From Vibrio gallaecicus (GTDB taxonomy: Bacteria; Pseudomonadota; Gammaproteobacteria; Enterobacterales; Vibrionaceae): 64,000 nucleotides of DNA. The number at the start of each line of letters is the position of its first letter. The stretch's first letter is position 1. This document shows positions 27,696 to 38,500 of this stretch, in pieces. Where the stretch lies: positions 372,001 to 436,000 of the forward strand of contig NZ_AP025491.1 in the NCBI RefSeq assembly GCF_024347495.1, given 5' to 3'. The notes under the pieces are model-generated. The model had not been told where the DNA came from and searched no databases. It saw nothing but the letters and a program-made list of their open reading frames with translations. Made by a program: the position numbers and the translations under genes.

Positions 27696-29297
27696 ATGAA
27701 CAATAATGATCTGGTCGCCAAACTGTGGAAACTGTGTGACAACCTACGTGATGGCGGTGTGTCTTACCAAAACTACGTAAACGAATTGGCATCGCTACTG
27801 TTTCTTAAAATGTGCGAAGAGACAGAGCAGGATGTAAAGTTACTTCCACAAGGTTATCGTTGGGCGGATCTCAAGCAAAAATTGGGACAAGATCAGCATC
27901 GTTTTTATCGCAAACTATTAGTTGAACTAGGCGAGTCTAATCAACCGATTGTTCGTGCGATTTTCCAAAACGTAAACACCACCATTACTCAACCTGCTCA
28001 ACTGACCGAGCTGGTGGATAACATGGACAAACTAGAGTGGTTTGACGATTCTGTTGATGGTGAAGGGCAAGGTAAGAGCCGTGATGACTTTGGTGATATG
28101 TACGAAGGTCTACTGCAAAAGAACGCGAACGAGACGAAATCGGGCGCGGGTCAGTACTTTACGCCACGTTCACTTATTAGCACCATCATTAAAGTGATGC
28201 AGCCTCAGCCGCGTGAAGTGATTCAAGATCCGGCAGCGGGTACAGCAGGTTTCTTAATCGAGGCGGATAAGTACATCAAATCACAAACCAACGATTTAGA
28301 TGATTTAGACGATGACGATCAAGAGTTCCAAATGACCAATGCCTTTGTCGGTTTGGAGCTAGTACCAGAAACGCGCCGTTTAGCACTGATGAACTGCCTA
28401 CTGCATGACATCGAAGGTGATGCAGAAGAGGGCGCAATCCGCCTTGGCAACACATTGGGCAGTGCGGGTGAAACGCTTCCACAAGCAAATGTGATTCTAA
28501 CGAACCCTCCGTTTGGCAGCGCATCAAGTACAAATATCACTCGTACCTTTGTTCACCCAACGGGTAACAAACAGCTCTGTTTTATGCAGCATATCTATGA
28601 TGCCCTAGAACCAGGCGGCCGTGCAGCAGTGGTAATTCCAGATAATGTGTTATTCGAAGGCGGCAAGGGTACAGACATTCGTCGTGACTTAATGGACAAA
28701 TGTAACTTGCACACCATCTTGCGTTTGCCTACGGGTATCTTCTACGCCGCAGGGGTAAAGACTAACGTGCTGTTCTTCCAAAAAGGCACGCCAGAGAACA
28801 AGAACCAAGACAAAGGCTGTACTAAAGAGACATGGGTGTTCGATATGCGTACCAACATGAACACCTTTGGTAAGCGTCGCCCACTGACTGAAAAGCACTT
28901 TGAAGCCTTCATCAATGCTTATGGCGCAGACAAAAACGGTCAATCATCTCGTGAAGAGGGCGTTTACGAGACGTTGGGCAACATCTTCGCCGAGGGACAA
29001 GATAGCGTAGAAAACACCATCGACAACGCGCGTTTCCGCAAATTCAGCCGTGACTACATTCGCGACCAGAAAGGTGACAGCCTAGATATCTCTTGGCTTA
29101 AAGACTTAGAAGCCACCAGCGCAGAAAATCTACCAGAGCCAGAAGTGCTTGCAGGGGAAGCGATGGCAGAGTTAACAGAAGCCATGTCTGAAATTTACCA
29201 ATTGATGCAAGCATTAGGTGCTGACGATGTAGCTGAAGGGCAAAAGCAACTTGTGGCAGAAGCCTTTGGCTTGGTAGAAAAGCCGGAGGCTGAGTAA
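27696..29297 (+). CDS. hsdM: Type I DNA methyltransferase M subunit (HsdM)
   Basis: A 533-residue N6-adenine methyltransferase. The N-terminal helical HsdM_N domain (LWKLCDNLRDGGVSYQNYVN) is followed by the SAM-binding motif I region DPAAGTAGFLIEAD (from 178) and the catalytic NPPFG (from 270). QYFTPRSLI precedes motif I as in family members. With HsdS it methylates the target on both strands, and with HsdR it forms the restriction complex. It is separated from hsdR by 12 kb of inserted genes. It overlaps hsdS by one base (TAATG). Codon use is GC-richer than in the inserted module, like that of hsdR. Confidence 0.95.
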   Translation: MNNNDLVAKLWKLCDNLRDGGVSYQNYVNELASLLFLKMCEETEQDVKLLPQGYRWADLKQKLGQDQHRFYRKLLVELGESNQPIVRAIFQNVNTTITQPAQLTELVDNMDKLEWFDDSVDGEGQGKSRDDFGDMYEGLLQKNANETKSGAGQYFTPRSLISTIIKVMQPQPREVIQDPAAGTAGFLIEADKYIKSQTNDLDDLDDDDQEFQMTNAFVGLELVPETRRLALMNCLLHDIEGDAEEGAIRLGNTLGSAGETLPQANVILTNPPFGSASSTNITRTFVHPTGNKQLCFMQHIYDALEPGGRAAVVIPDNVLFEGGKGTDIRRDLMDKCNLHTILRLPTGIFYAAGVKTNVLFFQKGTPENKNQDKGCTKETWVFDMRTNMNTFGKRRPLTEKHFEAFINAYGADKNGQSSREEGVYETLGNIFAEGQDSVENTIDNARFRKFSRDYIRDQKGDSLDISWLKDLEATSAENLPEPEVLAGEAMAELTEAMSEIYQLMQALGADDVAEGQKQLVAEAFGLVEKPEAE

Positions 29298-30793
29298 TGA
29301 GTGAATTGCCGAAGGGTTGGGTAGAAAGCGCAATTGGTGAAGCTTGTTTAATTGAAAATGGTTTGCGTAAACCTATCTCATTGAAAGAGCGTGCTAACTG
29401 CCAAGGTGACTTTCCCTACTATGGTGCAACTGGGGTAATAGACCACTTAAATAGCTATACCCATGAAGGCGAATACGTTCTTATTGGTGAAGATGGGGCA
29501 AATCTTTTGTCTAAGTCTAAACCTTTAGCATTTATCGCTAACGGAAAATACTGGGTAAACAATCATGCACATACTTTGAGATGTCTTGCTGATAGTCCAA
29601 ACTTGTATCTGGAAAAATATTTCAATTCTCTTTCTTTAGAGTCGTGGGTGACGGGCTCTGCTCAACCCAAGCTTACTAAAAAGAACCTAGAGGGTATTCC
29701 ATATCCACTAGCCCCACTAGCCGAACAAAAACGCATCGTTGAAAAACTCGATGAGGTATTGGCACAAGTCGACACCATCAAAGCCCGCCTAGATGGCATC
29801 CCAGATTTGCTAAAACGCTTCCGCCAATCGGTACTCGCTTCTGCGGTGTCGGGTAAGTTGACGGAAGAGTGGCGTGGGAGCAACTTTGATGGCGAGAGTG
29901 CGCAGCGCCTTAAAGCTAACCTTTCTGTAAGTAGGTTTGACTTCTGGAAGCAAGAACAACTTGAGAAATTCAAGTCTAAAGGAAAACTACCGAAATCAGA
30001 CAAGTGGAAAGAAAAGTACAAGCCAGTAATTTTTGTTAAGTCACCAGAACTAGGAACAATTCCCGAATCTTGGGAATGGAGCTCCCTTGAAGAGCTTTCT
30101 ATTGTGATTTCTGATGGTGACCATAATCCGCCAAAGAAAACAAGTGAAGGTGTCAGGCATCTAACTGTTAAGAATGTTAATAATGGTGAGATAAGTTTTG
30201 AGGGATGTGCGTATGTATCTGAGTCAGGTTACGCGCAAACAAAGCTACGATATGAGGCTAAGACCAACGATATACTGCTAACGTGTATTGGTACTGTAGG
30301 TCGGGTTGCTATTGTCGGAGAAGATACTAACTTTAGTACAGATAGAAATCTTGCATATATTCGCTTGTGCGATGCTCTCGATGTTAAATACATGAAGTTT
30401 TTACTTATGTCCCCAATGATGCAAAGGTTTATGAGTGGCGGGAAAGTGGGGAACGCACAATCAGCTCTTTATCTGAAGGTGATAAGAGCTCTTCCAACTC
30501 CGTTAGCACCGTTAGAAGAACAAAAAGAAATCGTCCGCCTAGTCGACCAATATTTCGCTTTCGCTGACACCATAGAAACGCAAGTGAAAAAAGCGCAGGC
30601 GAGGGTAGATAACCTAACCCAAAGCATCTTGGCAAAAGCCTTCCGTGGTGAGCTGGTGGCGCAAGATCCAAACGATGAACCAGCTGACAAACTGCTAGAG
30701 CGCATCGCCGAGGCTCGTAAAGAGGCAGAGGCGTTAGCTAAGGCAGCGAAGAAAGCTGAGACGGCCAAGAAAAGAGCCGTAAAAAGCGCTTAA
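29297..30793 (+). CDS. hsdS: Type I specificity subunit (HsdS)
   Basis: A 498-residue specificity subunit with two target-recognition domains, about 1-140 and 240-400. Each is followed by the conserved spacer helix that sets the distance between half-sites: PLAEQKRIVEKLDEVLAQ (about 147-175) and PLEEQKEIVRLVDQYFAF (about 403-430). It ends in an alanine/lysine-rich tail. It determines the DNA sequence recognised by the HsdMS methylase and the full HsdRMS nuclease. Translation is coupled to hsdM by the TAATG overlap. A terminator follows. Confidence 0.95.
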   Translation: MSELPKGWVESAIGEACLIENGLRKPISLKERANCQGDFPYYGATGVIDHLNSYTHEGEYVLIGEDGANLLSKSKPLAFIANGKYWVNNHAHTLRCLADSPNLYLEKYFNSLSLESWVTGSAQPKLTKKNLEGIPYPLAPLAEQKRIVEKLDEVLAQVDTIKARLDGIPDLLKRFRQSVLASAVSGKLTEEWRGSNFDGESAQRLKANLSVSRFDFWKQEQLEKFKSKGKLPKSDKWKEKYKPVIFVKSPELGTIPESWEWSSLEELSIVISDGDHNPPKKTSEGVRHLTVKNVNNGEISFEGCAYVSESGYAQTKLRYEAKTNDILLTCIGTVGRVAIVGEDTNFSTDRNLAYIRLCDALDVKYMKFLLMSPMMQRFMSGGKVGNAQSALYLKVIRALPTPLAPLEEQKEIVRLVDQYFAFADTIETQVKKAQARVDNLTQSILAKAFRGELVAQDPNDEPADKLLERIAEARKEAEALAKAAKKAETAKKRAVKSA

Positions 30794-30821
30794 GTTCTAA
30801 GCTTTGCTTTGTTGTGTTAAT

Positions 30822-30843
30822 AAAGGGGCGAGAGCCCCTTTTT
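30822..30843 (+). terminator. Rho-independent terminator after hsdS
   Basis: AAAGGGGC (30822-30829) pairs with GCCCCTTT (30834-30841) around GAGA and continues into a short T tract, 28 bases after the hsdS stop codon. Confidence 0.85.
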
Positions 30844-30868
30844 AGTGCCTGTCATATGAGGTTTTTAA

Positions 30869-31102
30869 ATGTTCAAAGCAATATCTGCGCTGTTTAAGTC
30901 AATCGTTGAGCTTGTAAAAAGTCTTTATTCAATTGTGTTTAGTTTATTCTCTATCGTCTGCAATTTAACCAAAGCGCTATGCCATATTTTCTCTGCTTTC
31001 TACATCCGACATAAAGGAAACAAAGAAATCGAGAGATTGAAAAATGAACTTAAAAACGAAGAGCGAGAACAGAGTTTAGACAACAAGCCAAATCAAGAAT
31101 AA
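30869..31102 (+). CDS. Small hydrophobic protein with charged C-terminus
   Basis: A 77-residue protein: residues about 1-48 are hydrophobic or amphipathic with repeated LxxSI motifs (VELVKSLYSIVFSLFSIV), and the last 27 residues are strongly charged. It lies between the hsdS terminator and the mcrB-like gene. I do not recognise it. It could be a small membrane-acting protein such as a toxin, but nothing in the sequence proves this. No clear antitoxin partner is seen. Confidence 0.45.
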   Translation: MFKAISALFKSIVELVKSLYSIVFSLFSIVCNLTKALCHIFSAFYIRHKGNKEIERLKNELKNEEREQSLDNKPNQE

Positions 31103-31379
31103 TCAACTCAGCCAGCTTGCTGAGAACTACCTTCAATAGCCTACCAATCGAACATATTTCGCACACCTTGCAGCATTTTCAGTAATGTCATCCTGCTAAG
31201 TTATGCTAGCGAATAAGACACATATATACGTAATTTGTTGATAGATCAAAGTTATGATTTTTATGAAATGATAGGCTTATCATTGATTAGTTTTGTGAAT
31301 CAAAGTCACAGAACTGATGTTCTTAAAATTAATAGTATAACCATCAACGGATGGTACGTGCTTTCTATGAGTGTTATCA

Positions 31380-33920
31380 ATGTCAGTCTATTTATTAACG
31401 TGGAACTCGAAGCATTTCTCGACAGGTGGTGAAGGTTCTGAAGCCGGAACTTTAAACTACACAGTAGGTGAAAATATTCGTTGGTCTTGCCATAGCCAAC
31501 AACCAAAACCTGGTGATACCGTTTATCTGATTAGAGTTGGCGTAGAGCCAAGAGGTATCGTTGCCAAAGGAACAGTAAGTAAAGAAAGTTATCTGGCTGA
31601 ACATTGGTCTGACGCTTCAAAACAAAAACATTATATCGATTTTAAGTTGGAAGGCTTGCGCTCTAACTGTGAGCAAGGCTTATTGCCAATGATGTTGCTT
31701 CAAGGAGCAATGCCCGATCAAAAATGGAGCCCACAAACTTCTGGTATTGAAATCAAGCAAAATTATCGCGAAACGCTGGCGGATTTGTGGGAGAGCGGAG
31801 AATTTAAACACTCTGTTGAGCAGTTCTTCAATTGGTACCTAGAAAACAAATTTAACCCCAATGGTTGGTACAAAGGTTACGTTGAAACATGTGAGTTAGC
31901 TACTCAGATCCAAAATGGTAAAGAAATCTCCAAAGAAGACGTTAAAAAGCTTTGGTATGACGCGAGCAATGGAATTGCAGGTGTCGGTCAAGGTTTTATG
32001 TATCAACGAGAGTTCGATTCGAATTATGAATTCCTACTAGAAATAACTAGCGAAATACTAATTAATCCAACAGAAGAAACCTATCAAAAGGTTAGAAATG
32101 AATGGAAGCAAGTAGGTAAATTTGAGCGTGTATTGTGGGGAGTCATCCACCGTGTCTTCGCTGCAGCAGATCCCAAGCAATACACAAGTGTGGTGGCACA
32201 GTCTTATTTGAATGATGTTTATACGTGCCTTAAAAAACAGTATCAACTACAAAGTAAGCGAAGTGGTTCATGGTTGGCAGATAATAAAGTTCTACTAGAG
32301 CTTACCAAGCCATTTATGGATGTTAGTGTCGATGACCAAACTCGCAATATTCTTTTATGGAGCTTGTACGAATGGAAAGCCACAAATAAAAATGATGATC
32401 TCGAAGAGAATGATCAAGTAAGAGACAATGAAGCCAACTATGAAGTGAACCTACCGATGATTAACTATGTTAATAAACCTCTAAATCAGATTCTTTATGG
32501 TCCTCCAGGTACTGGTAAAACCTATCACACGATAGAAGCTGCGGTGAAAGCGGCTGAGCCGAACTTCTACTACAGCTTGGAAATAGAGACGTCAGAAGGG
32601 GCAACGAAAGAGCAACGCTCTCTGCTTCAAACAAAGTTTAAAGAACTGTCAGATTCTAAACGCATTAGATTCGTAACCTTTCACCAAAGCTATGGTTACG
32701 AAGAATTTGTCGAAGGGTTAAGCGCTAAATCAGTCGATGGGCAGATTTCATACGAAGTAACCCCCGGTATTTTTAAGGATATTTGTGAGCAAGCGAGCCG
32801 AGGTATTGAACAAAGTAATGACCCTCTTGAAATCGCAATTGAAAACCTTAAAGCTGACCTTGAAGAAGGCACGTCGCTGTCATTAAGTACTCAGCGAGGG
32901 AAAAAGTTTGATGTTCAGTATCACGGGAATACAACATTTAGAGCCTTTCCACACGAAACTGCGCACGAAGACTTAGGTAACGGTTACCCAGTTTCTATCG
33001 ACAGTATACGTAAGCTATATAGTGGAGTAGATGCGAAAGAGTTTTATAATCCGTCGTATGTAAAGGCGATACTCAACCATCTAATTTCAAGGTATAAACT
33101 GCCCAAAGAACCAACGGCTCAACCAGATAGTTTGAAAAATTTTGTGCTTGTGATTGATGAAATCAATCGAGGTAATATTTCGAAGATTTTCGGTGAGCTC
33201 ATTACGTTAATTGAAGACTCTAAACGGTCTGGTAAAGGTCAAGCAGAAACCATAGAAGTGGTACTTCCACATTCAGGTGAAAAATTTTCGGTTCCCAACA
33301 ACCTCCATATCATCGGAACAATGAATACGGCTGACCGTTCTCTTGCGATGATGGATACTGCCCTTCGTCGTCGTTTCGATTTTGTAGAGATGATGCCTAA
33401 ACCAGAGTTGCTGAAAGGTGCCATAGTCAATGGTATTAACCTCGAGCAACTGCTAATTGTACTCAATCAACGTATTGAAATCCTTTATGACCGTGAACAC
33501 ACTCTAGGTCATGCTTTCTTTATGCCAGTTAAAGCTCTGGTAGACGTAGGTGAGCAGGATAAAGCGTTTAATGTTCTAGTTTCTGTATTCAAAAACAAGG
33601 TCATCCCACTCTTAGAAGAATACTTCTTTGAGGACTGGAGTAAGATTCGCCTAGTGCTTGCTGACAATCAAAAGACGAATAATGAATCACAACAGTTTGT
33701 ACTAGAACAAAAACAAAAGGCTGATGATTTGAAGAGTTTGTTTGGCAAGGGGCATAACCTGGATCAATACGGTCAGTCAGTGGTGAGATATACACTCGCT
33801 GAAGGTAACGCTAATGTTTGGCGAGATGCTGAAGCTTATATCGGTATCTACAAACCAACGGAAAAAGAACTAACTCAGTCACCAGAGTCTCAGACCGAAG
33901 CAAACAATGAGCCTGTATAA
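31380..33920 (+). CDS. mcrB: McrB-like GTPase with N-terminal EVE domain
   Basis: I choose ATG 31380; an in-frame GTG lies three codons upstream. The 846-residue protein begins with an EVE-type modified-base reader (SVYLLTWNSKHF and GDTVYLIRVG, about 1-130). A middle helical region leads to the AAA+ motor: Walker A GPPGTGKT (about 374-381), Walker B VIDEINRGNISKIFGELI and sensor GTMNTADRSLAMMD, the classic McrB signature. EVE-McrB proteins recognise modified cytosines in foreign DNA and, with McrC, cut it. It abuts mcrC (TAATG overlap). Its partner is frameshifted here, so the system may be inactive. Confidence 0.9.
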   Translation: MSVYLLTWNSKHFSTGGEGSEAGTLNYTVGENIRWSCHSQQPKPGDTVYLIRVGVEPRGIVAKGTVSKESYLAEHWSDASKQKHYIDFKLEGLRSNCEQGLLPMMLLQGAMPDQKWSPQTSGIEIKQNYRETLADLWESGEFKHSVEQFFNWYLENKFNPNGWYKGYVETCELATQIQNGKEISKEDVKKLWYDASNGIAGVGQGFMYQREFDSNYEFLLEITSEILINPTEETYQKVRNEWKQVGKFERVLWGVIHRVFAAADPKQYTSVVAQSYLNDVYTCLKKQYQLQSKRSGSWLADNKVLLELTKPFMDVSVDDQTRNILLWSLYEWKATNKNDDLEENDQVRDNEANYEVNLPMINYVNKPLNQILYGPPGTGKTYHTIEAAVKAAEPNFYYSLEIETSEGATKEQRSLLQTKFKELSDSKRIRFVTFHQSYGYEEFVEGLSAKSVDGQISYEVTPGIFKDICEQASRGIEQSNDPLEIAIENLKADLEEGTSLSLSTQRGKKFDVQYHGNTTFRAFPHETAHEDLGNGYPVSIDSIRKLYSGVDAKEFYNPSYVKAILNHLISRYKLPKEPTAQPDSLKNFVLVIDEINRGNISKIFGELITLIEDSKRSGKGQAETIEVVLPHSGEKFSVPNNLHIIGTMNTADRSLAMMDTALRRRFDFVEMMPKPELLKGAIVNGINLEQLLIVLNQRIEILYDREHTLGHAFFMPVKALVDVGEQDKAFNVLVSVFKNKVIPLLEEYFFEDWSKIRLVLADNQKTNNESQQFVLEQKQKADDLKSLFGKGHNLDQYGQSVVRYTLAEGNANVWRDAEAYIGIYKPTEKELTQSPESQTEANNEPV

Positions 33921-35237
33921 TGCACACCACTGTATTTGAATATGGCTATTTAACTTGGGACAAAGCAGCAAGCGATGAATTGGGCGCAAAGCCTATTTCG
34001 AAACGTGCATTCGAATATTTAAAGGACGTGAGCTTAAGCGCTGGAGAATCTGATACCAATAAGTGTTTAGGTTTAACTAAGCGTTTTGGCCATGAGTTAC
34101 TTCAAGTGAAAAACTACGTCGGTGTATTGTTTACACCGACAGGTGAGCATATTGAAGTTCTACCTAAAATAGGGCGTAAGTCGGTAACGCACGAACAAGC
34201 TGTTTCAGAATCTCGCGAGATGTTGTTGATGATGCTGCAGCATTTGGGGTCATTCCGTTATGTGGTATCGAACCAAGCGAATATAGCCAGTAAGCAGATG
34301 CCATTACTCGAGGCGTTTATTAATCAGTTTTTACAATCCGTGAATACCTTGGTTAAGAGAGGGCTCAAAAGTGACTATGTCACGCAAGAAGATAACCTTC
34401 GCTACCAGAAGGGCAAGCTTAAAATCTCCCAACAAATCAGACACAACATCCTCAATAAGCATAAGTTTTATGTTGAATATGATGAGTACCTGATTAACCG
34501 CCCAGCTAATCGACTTATTAAAACGGCCCTGTTGAAGTTAAGTAATTACACAAAACTAGCGACCAACCAGAAGTTACTGCGTGAGCTACAATTTGCTCTT
34601 GCCGATGTCCCAACGAGTAAGTCCGTCAAACAAGACATTAACGCACTTAAGCTGGATGGTGGAGTATCATTCGCCGATTGCTTGGGCAAAATTGATATTA
34701 GACGGGTTCTCTCCTCTGAGTATGAAAGGTGACAACAGCGCGCTTTCTTTATTGTTCCCAATGGAAGCAGTGTTTGAAAGTTACGTTGCGTCTGTGCTCA
34801 GAAAACAACTGCCTGATGGTGCAGAGCTTACGACACAAGCATCCTCGAAATATCTCGTAACTCATAATGATCGAACTCAGTTTCAGCTGAAGCCAGATCT
34901 ATTGTTAACATTACCGACCAACACAACAGAACCAGAATACAAAGAGCTGGTTTTGGATACGAAATGGAAACTAATCGATGTAGAAGAGCATAACTATGGG
35001 TTGTCCCAATCCGATCTCTATCAAATGTTTGCATATGGGCATAAATATTTATATGGTACGGGTGACCTTTTGTTGATCTATCCCGCACATAGTAGTTTTC
35101 AAAAGCCGATAGAATATAGCTTTGATTATAGTGATTCATTAAGGCTTTGGGTTGTGCCGTTTGTTATCTCGTTAACTGGCGATTCGACCCTCGAATGGCC
35201 AAAGGCTTTAAAATTACAAGCTTATAAACCTCATTAG
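33920..35237 (+). pseudogene. mcrC: mcrC nuclease gene with a frameshift near 34680
   Basis: The first frame (33920-34732) encodes 270 residues of an McrC N-terminus and runs off register after FADCLG. The other frame continues as WAKLILDGFSPLSMKGDNS through the conserved core LFPMEAVFESYV, QLKPDLLLTL and LVLDTKWKL (nuclease Asp and DxK) to the stop at 35237. Together they make a normal McrC of about 440 residues. The likely ancestral text FADCLAWAKL would need five more bases, and the sequence GCTTGG at the break suits loss of one CTTGG unit from a tandem pair. McrC supplies the PD-(D/E)XK nuclease for McrB. Programmed frameshifting or a sequencing error cannot be excluded. Confidence 0.85.
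35206..35229 (+). repeat. mcrC 3' end, copy 1 of a 24-bp imperfect repeat
   Basis: The 24 bases near the mcrC stop codon (reading LKLQAYK in frame) recur at 45723-45746 with two substitutions, beyond the Druantia genes. Confidence 0.6.
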
Positions 35238-35504
35238 CATATTTCGGTGTGCAATAGTCCTTAAACAGAGTTGAATTTCCATTTATCAGTAATGCGCGAG
35301 GTGGCGCAATATGGTAAACCCAATTGACTGTGGTTTGATAAGTTGAATTAAATAAATTTGGGTCAAGGATTGCAGATCCTACCCTTGCAAACGATTTTCT
35401 AAAGTTATTGATGCCTCATAAGGATTGATCAATATATGGGAAATTGTTGAGTGTGCTTCTCTTTTCAGCACATGGTTGCTAACAAACCGATTAACTAGCA
35501 TTAA

Positions 35505-38500
35505 GTGATTGATATGATTTTAGATAGTGTTCAGAACCCAGTATTAACGATGCACCAGTGGTTTAATGAGTTTGAATCGAAAAGAGACAAACCTAAAAAA
35601 GGGATGCCTTTGTGGGTCTTAAAGGTCACGGACGAAGAACTTCAGCAAATGAACAAGCTCTTAAAGGCCCTTTTTAGAGCTAAAGATCCGTCTGTCGTGT
35701 TTAATCAACACTCTTGTGCTGGTTATGGTAAGAAGTTTGACCAAATATTCACACTTTATTTAGCTACATGGATCCAAAGGAACTTTACGGGTGGAAAGGA
35801 ACGATGGCCTGTTGTTTTGCGCAGTATCGATATCTCACACAACAGTCGGCTCAACACGTATATATATGACTCTGTAAAAGCAGGTTTAAAATATTGGGGT
35901 ATTGACCTCTACTCTACTTCATCTGCAAACCAATATTTTGCGACTTTATACTGTCAAGGTGGATTCCCTAGATCTGGACTTGTTGGTTTGAGCAGTGGAC
36001 CAGTACCGGAATATTTGGACAAGGTTATTTCTCAGTATGCTTTGTTTCATCACACATCTGAAATCAACGATATTGCTAATCAGCAACTTGAATTGCTACC
36101 AGAAACTCTGAAGCAACTTCCTTTTGCTAAATTAGCTACGGTTTTGATTTCCAAGTTAATGGAGTATCGAGATCGCTATCATCTGCACGGAGAGTCTGAT
36201 CCTGTAATCGCATTGAATATACGACACCCACAGTGGAGAGATGAACTTCCATTTTTGCTTTGTGACGATGAGGCATATGAATTAATTGGTCGTTTGGTAC
36301 GTAAGACATCAGCAATCATTCGTCGCGAGCAGAACCCAGTTAGAATTAAGCGTTACCTCAGAGAAGATATGGGGCATTGGGATTTGGTCGCTGAGACTTA
36401 TGTTAACCATACTATTCATCCTCAAGATTTGTCTCGCGTGCTAGCGTTGGAAACTTTACCCAAATTCTTTGACCTATATACCCAAACCAATACGGGAGAA
36501 CGTGTTAGAACCGCATCTTTTAACCTTAAAGGGTACGCTAACCAAAGGTGGCAAGTCATAACCAAGTTTGCTCATTTTTATAATGCTAATGCTGCGAGTA
36601 ACATTGGCTATGAGCTTTGGAGTGATGGCCGAAAATTTAATAGTGATACGTATTACCGAGGTGAAGAGCTAAATCAAGCTCTACCATGGGTTTTTTCTAC
36701 TGAAGGTGAAAAGTCGCAGTACCTTGGTCAAGGTAATGTTCATGTAAAACAAGCCTCTGCACTAATTGTTCACGCTGGTTCAGTTGAACCGGCAACTTCT
36801 CGATCAAAAGTTGAAAAGGTTGGAAGCATTTCGAGTTTAGAACGAGATGTTTTTCGCGTTGTTGGCAAGGCAAAAGTCCAATTAGATTATGGTTTCATTG
36901 AAGTAGAGACCAGCGCTGAGGAAGCCCAAGATGTTACGTGTTGGTTGGAGGGAGAGCGTAATCATGAGGCTATCTCACACCAATATGTATTCGAGGGTAA
37001 ACCTACTGGAATGATGAGATTTGGAGTCAATAAGTCTCAACTTATTCCGAATGCCGAGTTGTTCTGGAAAAGTATTGATTCTGATTCGCTCGTGCCACTA
37101 AGTTCAGATGCATTCTCTTATGGCCTTGGTTCGGTTATTTGGTTTAACGCTGGTCAGGTAATGTGGCAAATGAAATGCGCGATTTTGCCTGCTTCATCTG
37201 ATTTTAATGTGATTCATTACGGTAAAGGTGAAATTGAACTAAAAGCTATGGGTTTCAAAAATACTTGTCTTGGCTTCGTGGAGAGTGAAAAAAACTGGTT
37301 AAGAGATGTTGAAGTTATAGAGGATATGTTCCTCGCTGAAGTTCAGATTCCAGCGAGTATGCCTGACACTTTTCACCCAGTGTTGGGGTGGAACAACTCC
37401 ACTAAGAATACCCTGACGTTTGAATTTGATTCGATGCAATCTGGCGTATGCTTGCTCGGTAGTAAAGGCAATACACTCAATGCTAGGGGGAATAAGACCA
37501 CTTTGGACGACCTTTACGCAAGTAGTTTAAAGGTAAAACTAGGTGAAGAGTCCAGCTCGATCAGCGTGTCTGCTGCATTAATGCAACATAAAACTATTAA
37601 AGCCAGTATTACTGATATCATTCAAATTCCTGAATCAAAAGTTACGGTAGGAAGTGGCGAATTAGCGCGTATGGCACAGGCGCTATTTACACAATCTGAT
37701 GATACTCGTGATCGTGTTTCATTTAAATTCTACTCAGGACGAGAACTTTTGGAATCACGTGTACCAGCAATCGAACAGTTCAAGTATCCCGTAGCTTCTT
37801 TGAAAGAAGATCGTTCTATGCTTCGCATTTATGGCGCTCATGATCATAGAAATCCAGAATCAATACAGCTCTATACTGCACCTATATGGGATCTATCACG
37901 CGAACACACGCCACTATTTAAGTCCTTAGGAGATCGAGGAGAGTTGTTTTTTGCAATGCCAGAAATAAATGAACCTGGACCATGGTTCGTGTACGCAAAA
38001 AATGATCGAAAGATTCAACCAAGGGCTGTACTCGTCGTTCAGGATGAAACTGAAATTAAAGAATACAATTACTCTCGCCTACAGTTATCTATCAGAGATC
38101 TACACTTCAACTCTGAGACTAGGAGCTTTGATTATTCAGAAATGGATGCTGCTTTGAAGGAGCTAGTGTTTGACCTTCAACATAATGATTGGCACACCGT
38201 GCAGTCGTTCGTTGAACAGCTTTCAATTGCCAATCCAACAACGTTCCACATTTTCAAGCGTCTTGCTGCGAATCCAAACGTGTTTGCTTCATTGTTATTA
38301 AAACAAGAAAATCTTGAAGAGTTTGAATCGGTTTGGTCAATATCACTCGATATGCCATTCGAATGGTTGAGCGTCCCTCTAAATCAATGGATCGATGCTA
38401 TCAGGTTGGCGACTAAGAGCACCATGGAATCCCTTGTGATGATGAAGGATCAACTACCCGTTGATCAGTTTGAACAAATTCAAAAAACTATGTTGAAAAG

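Noticed and set aside
31235..31432. 65-codon ORF upstream of the EVE-McrB gene
   Set aside because: It lies in AT-rich leader DNA, overlaps the true gene start in another frame and has no protein-like features.
34581..35237. An independent 218-codon gene
   Set aside because: Its first 30 codons are out-of-frame mcrC sequence; the rest is the McrC C-terminus, so it is the second half of a frameshifted gene.
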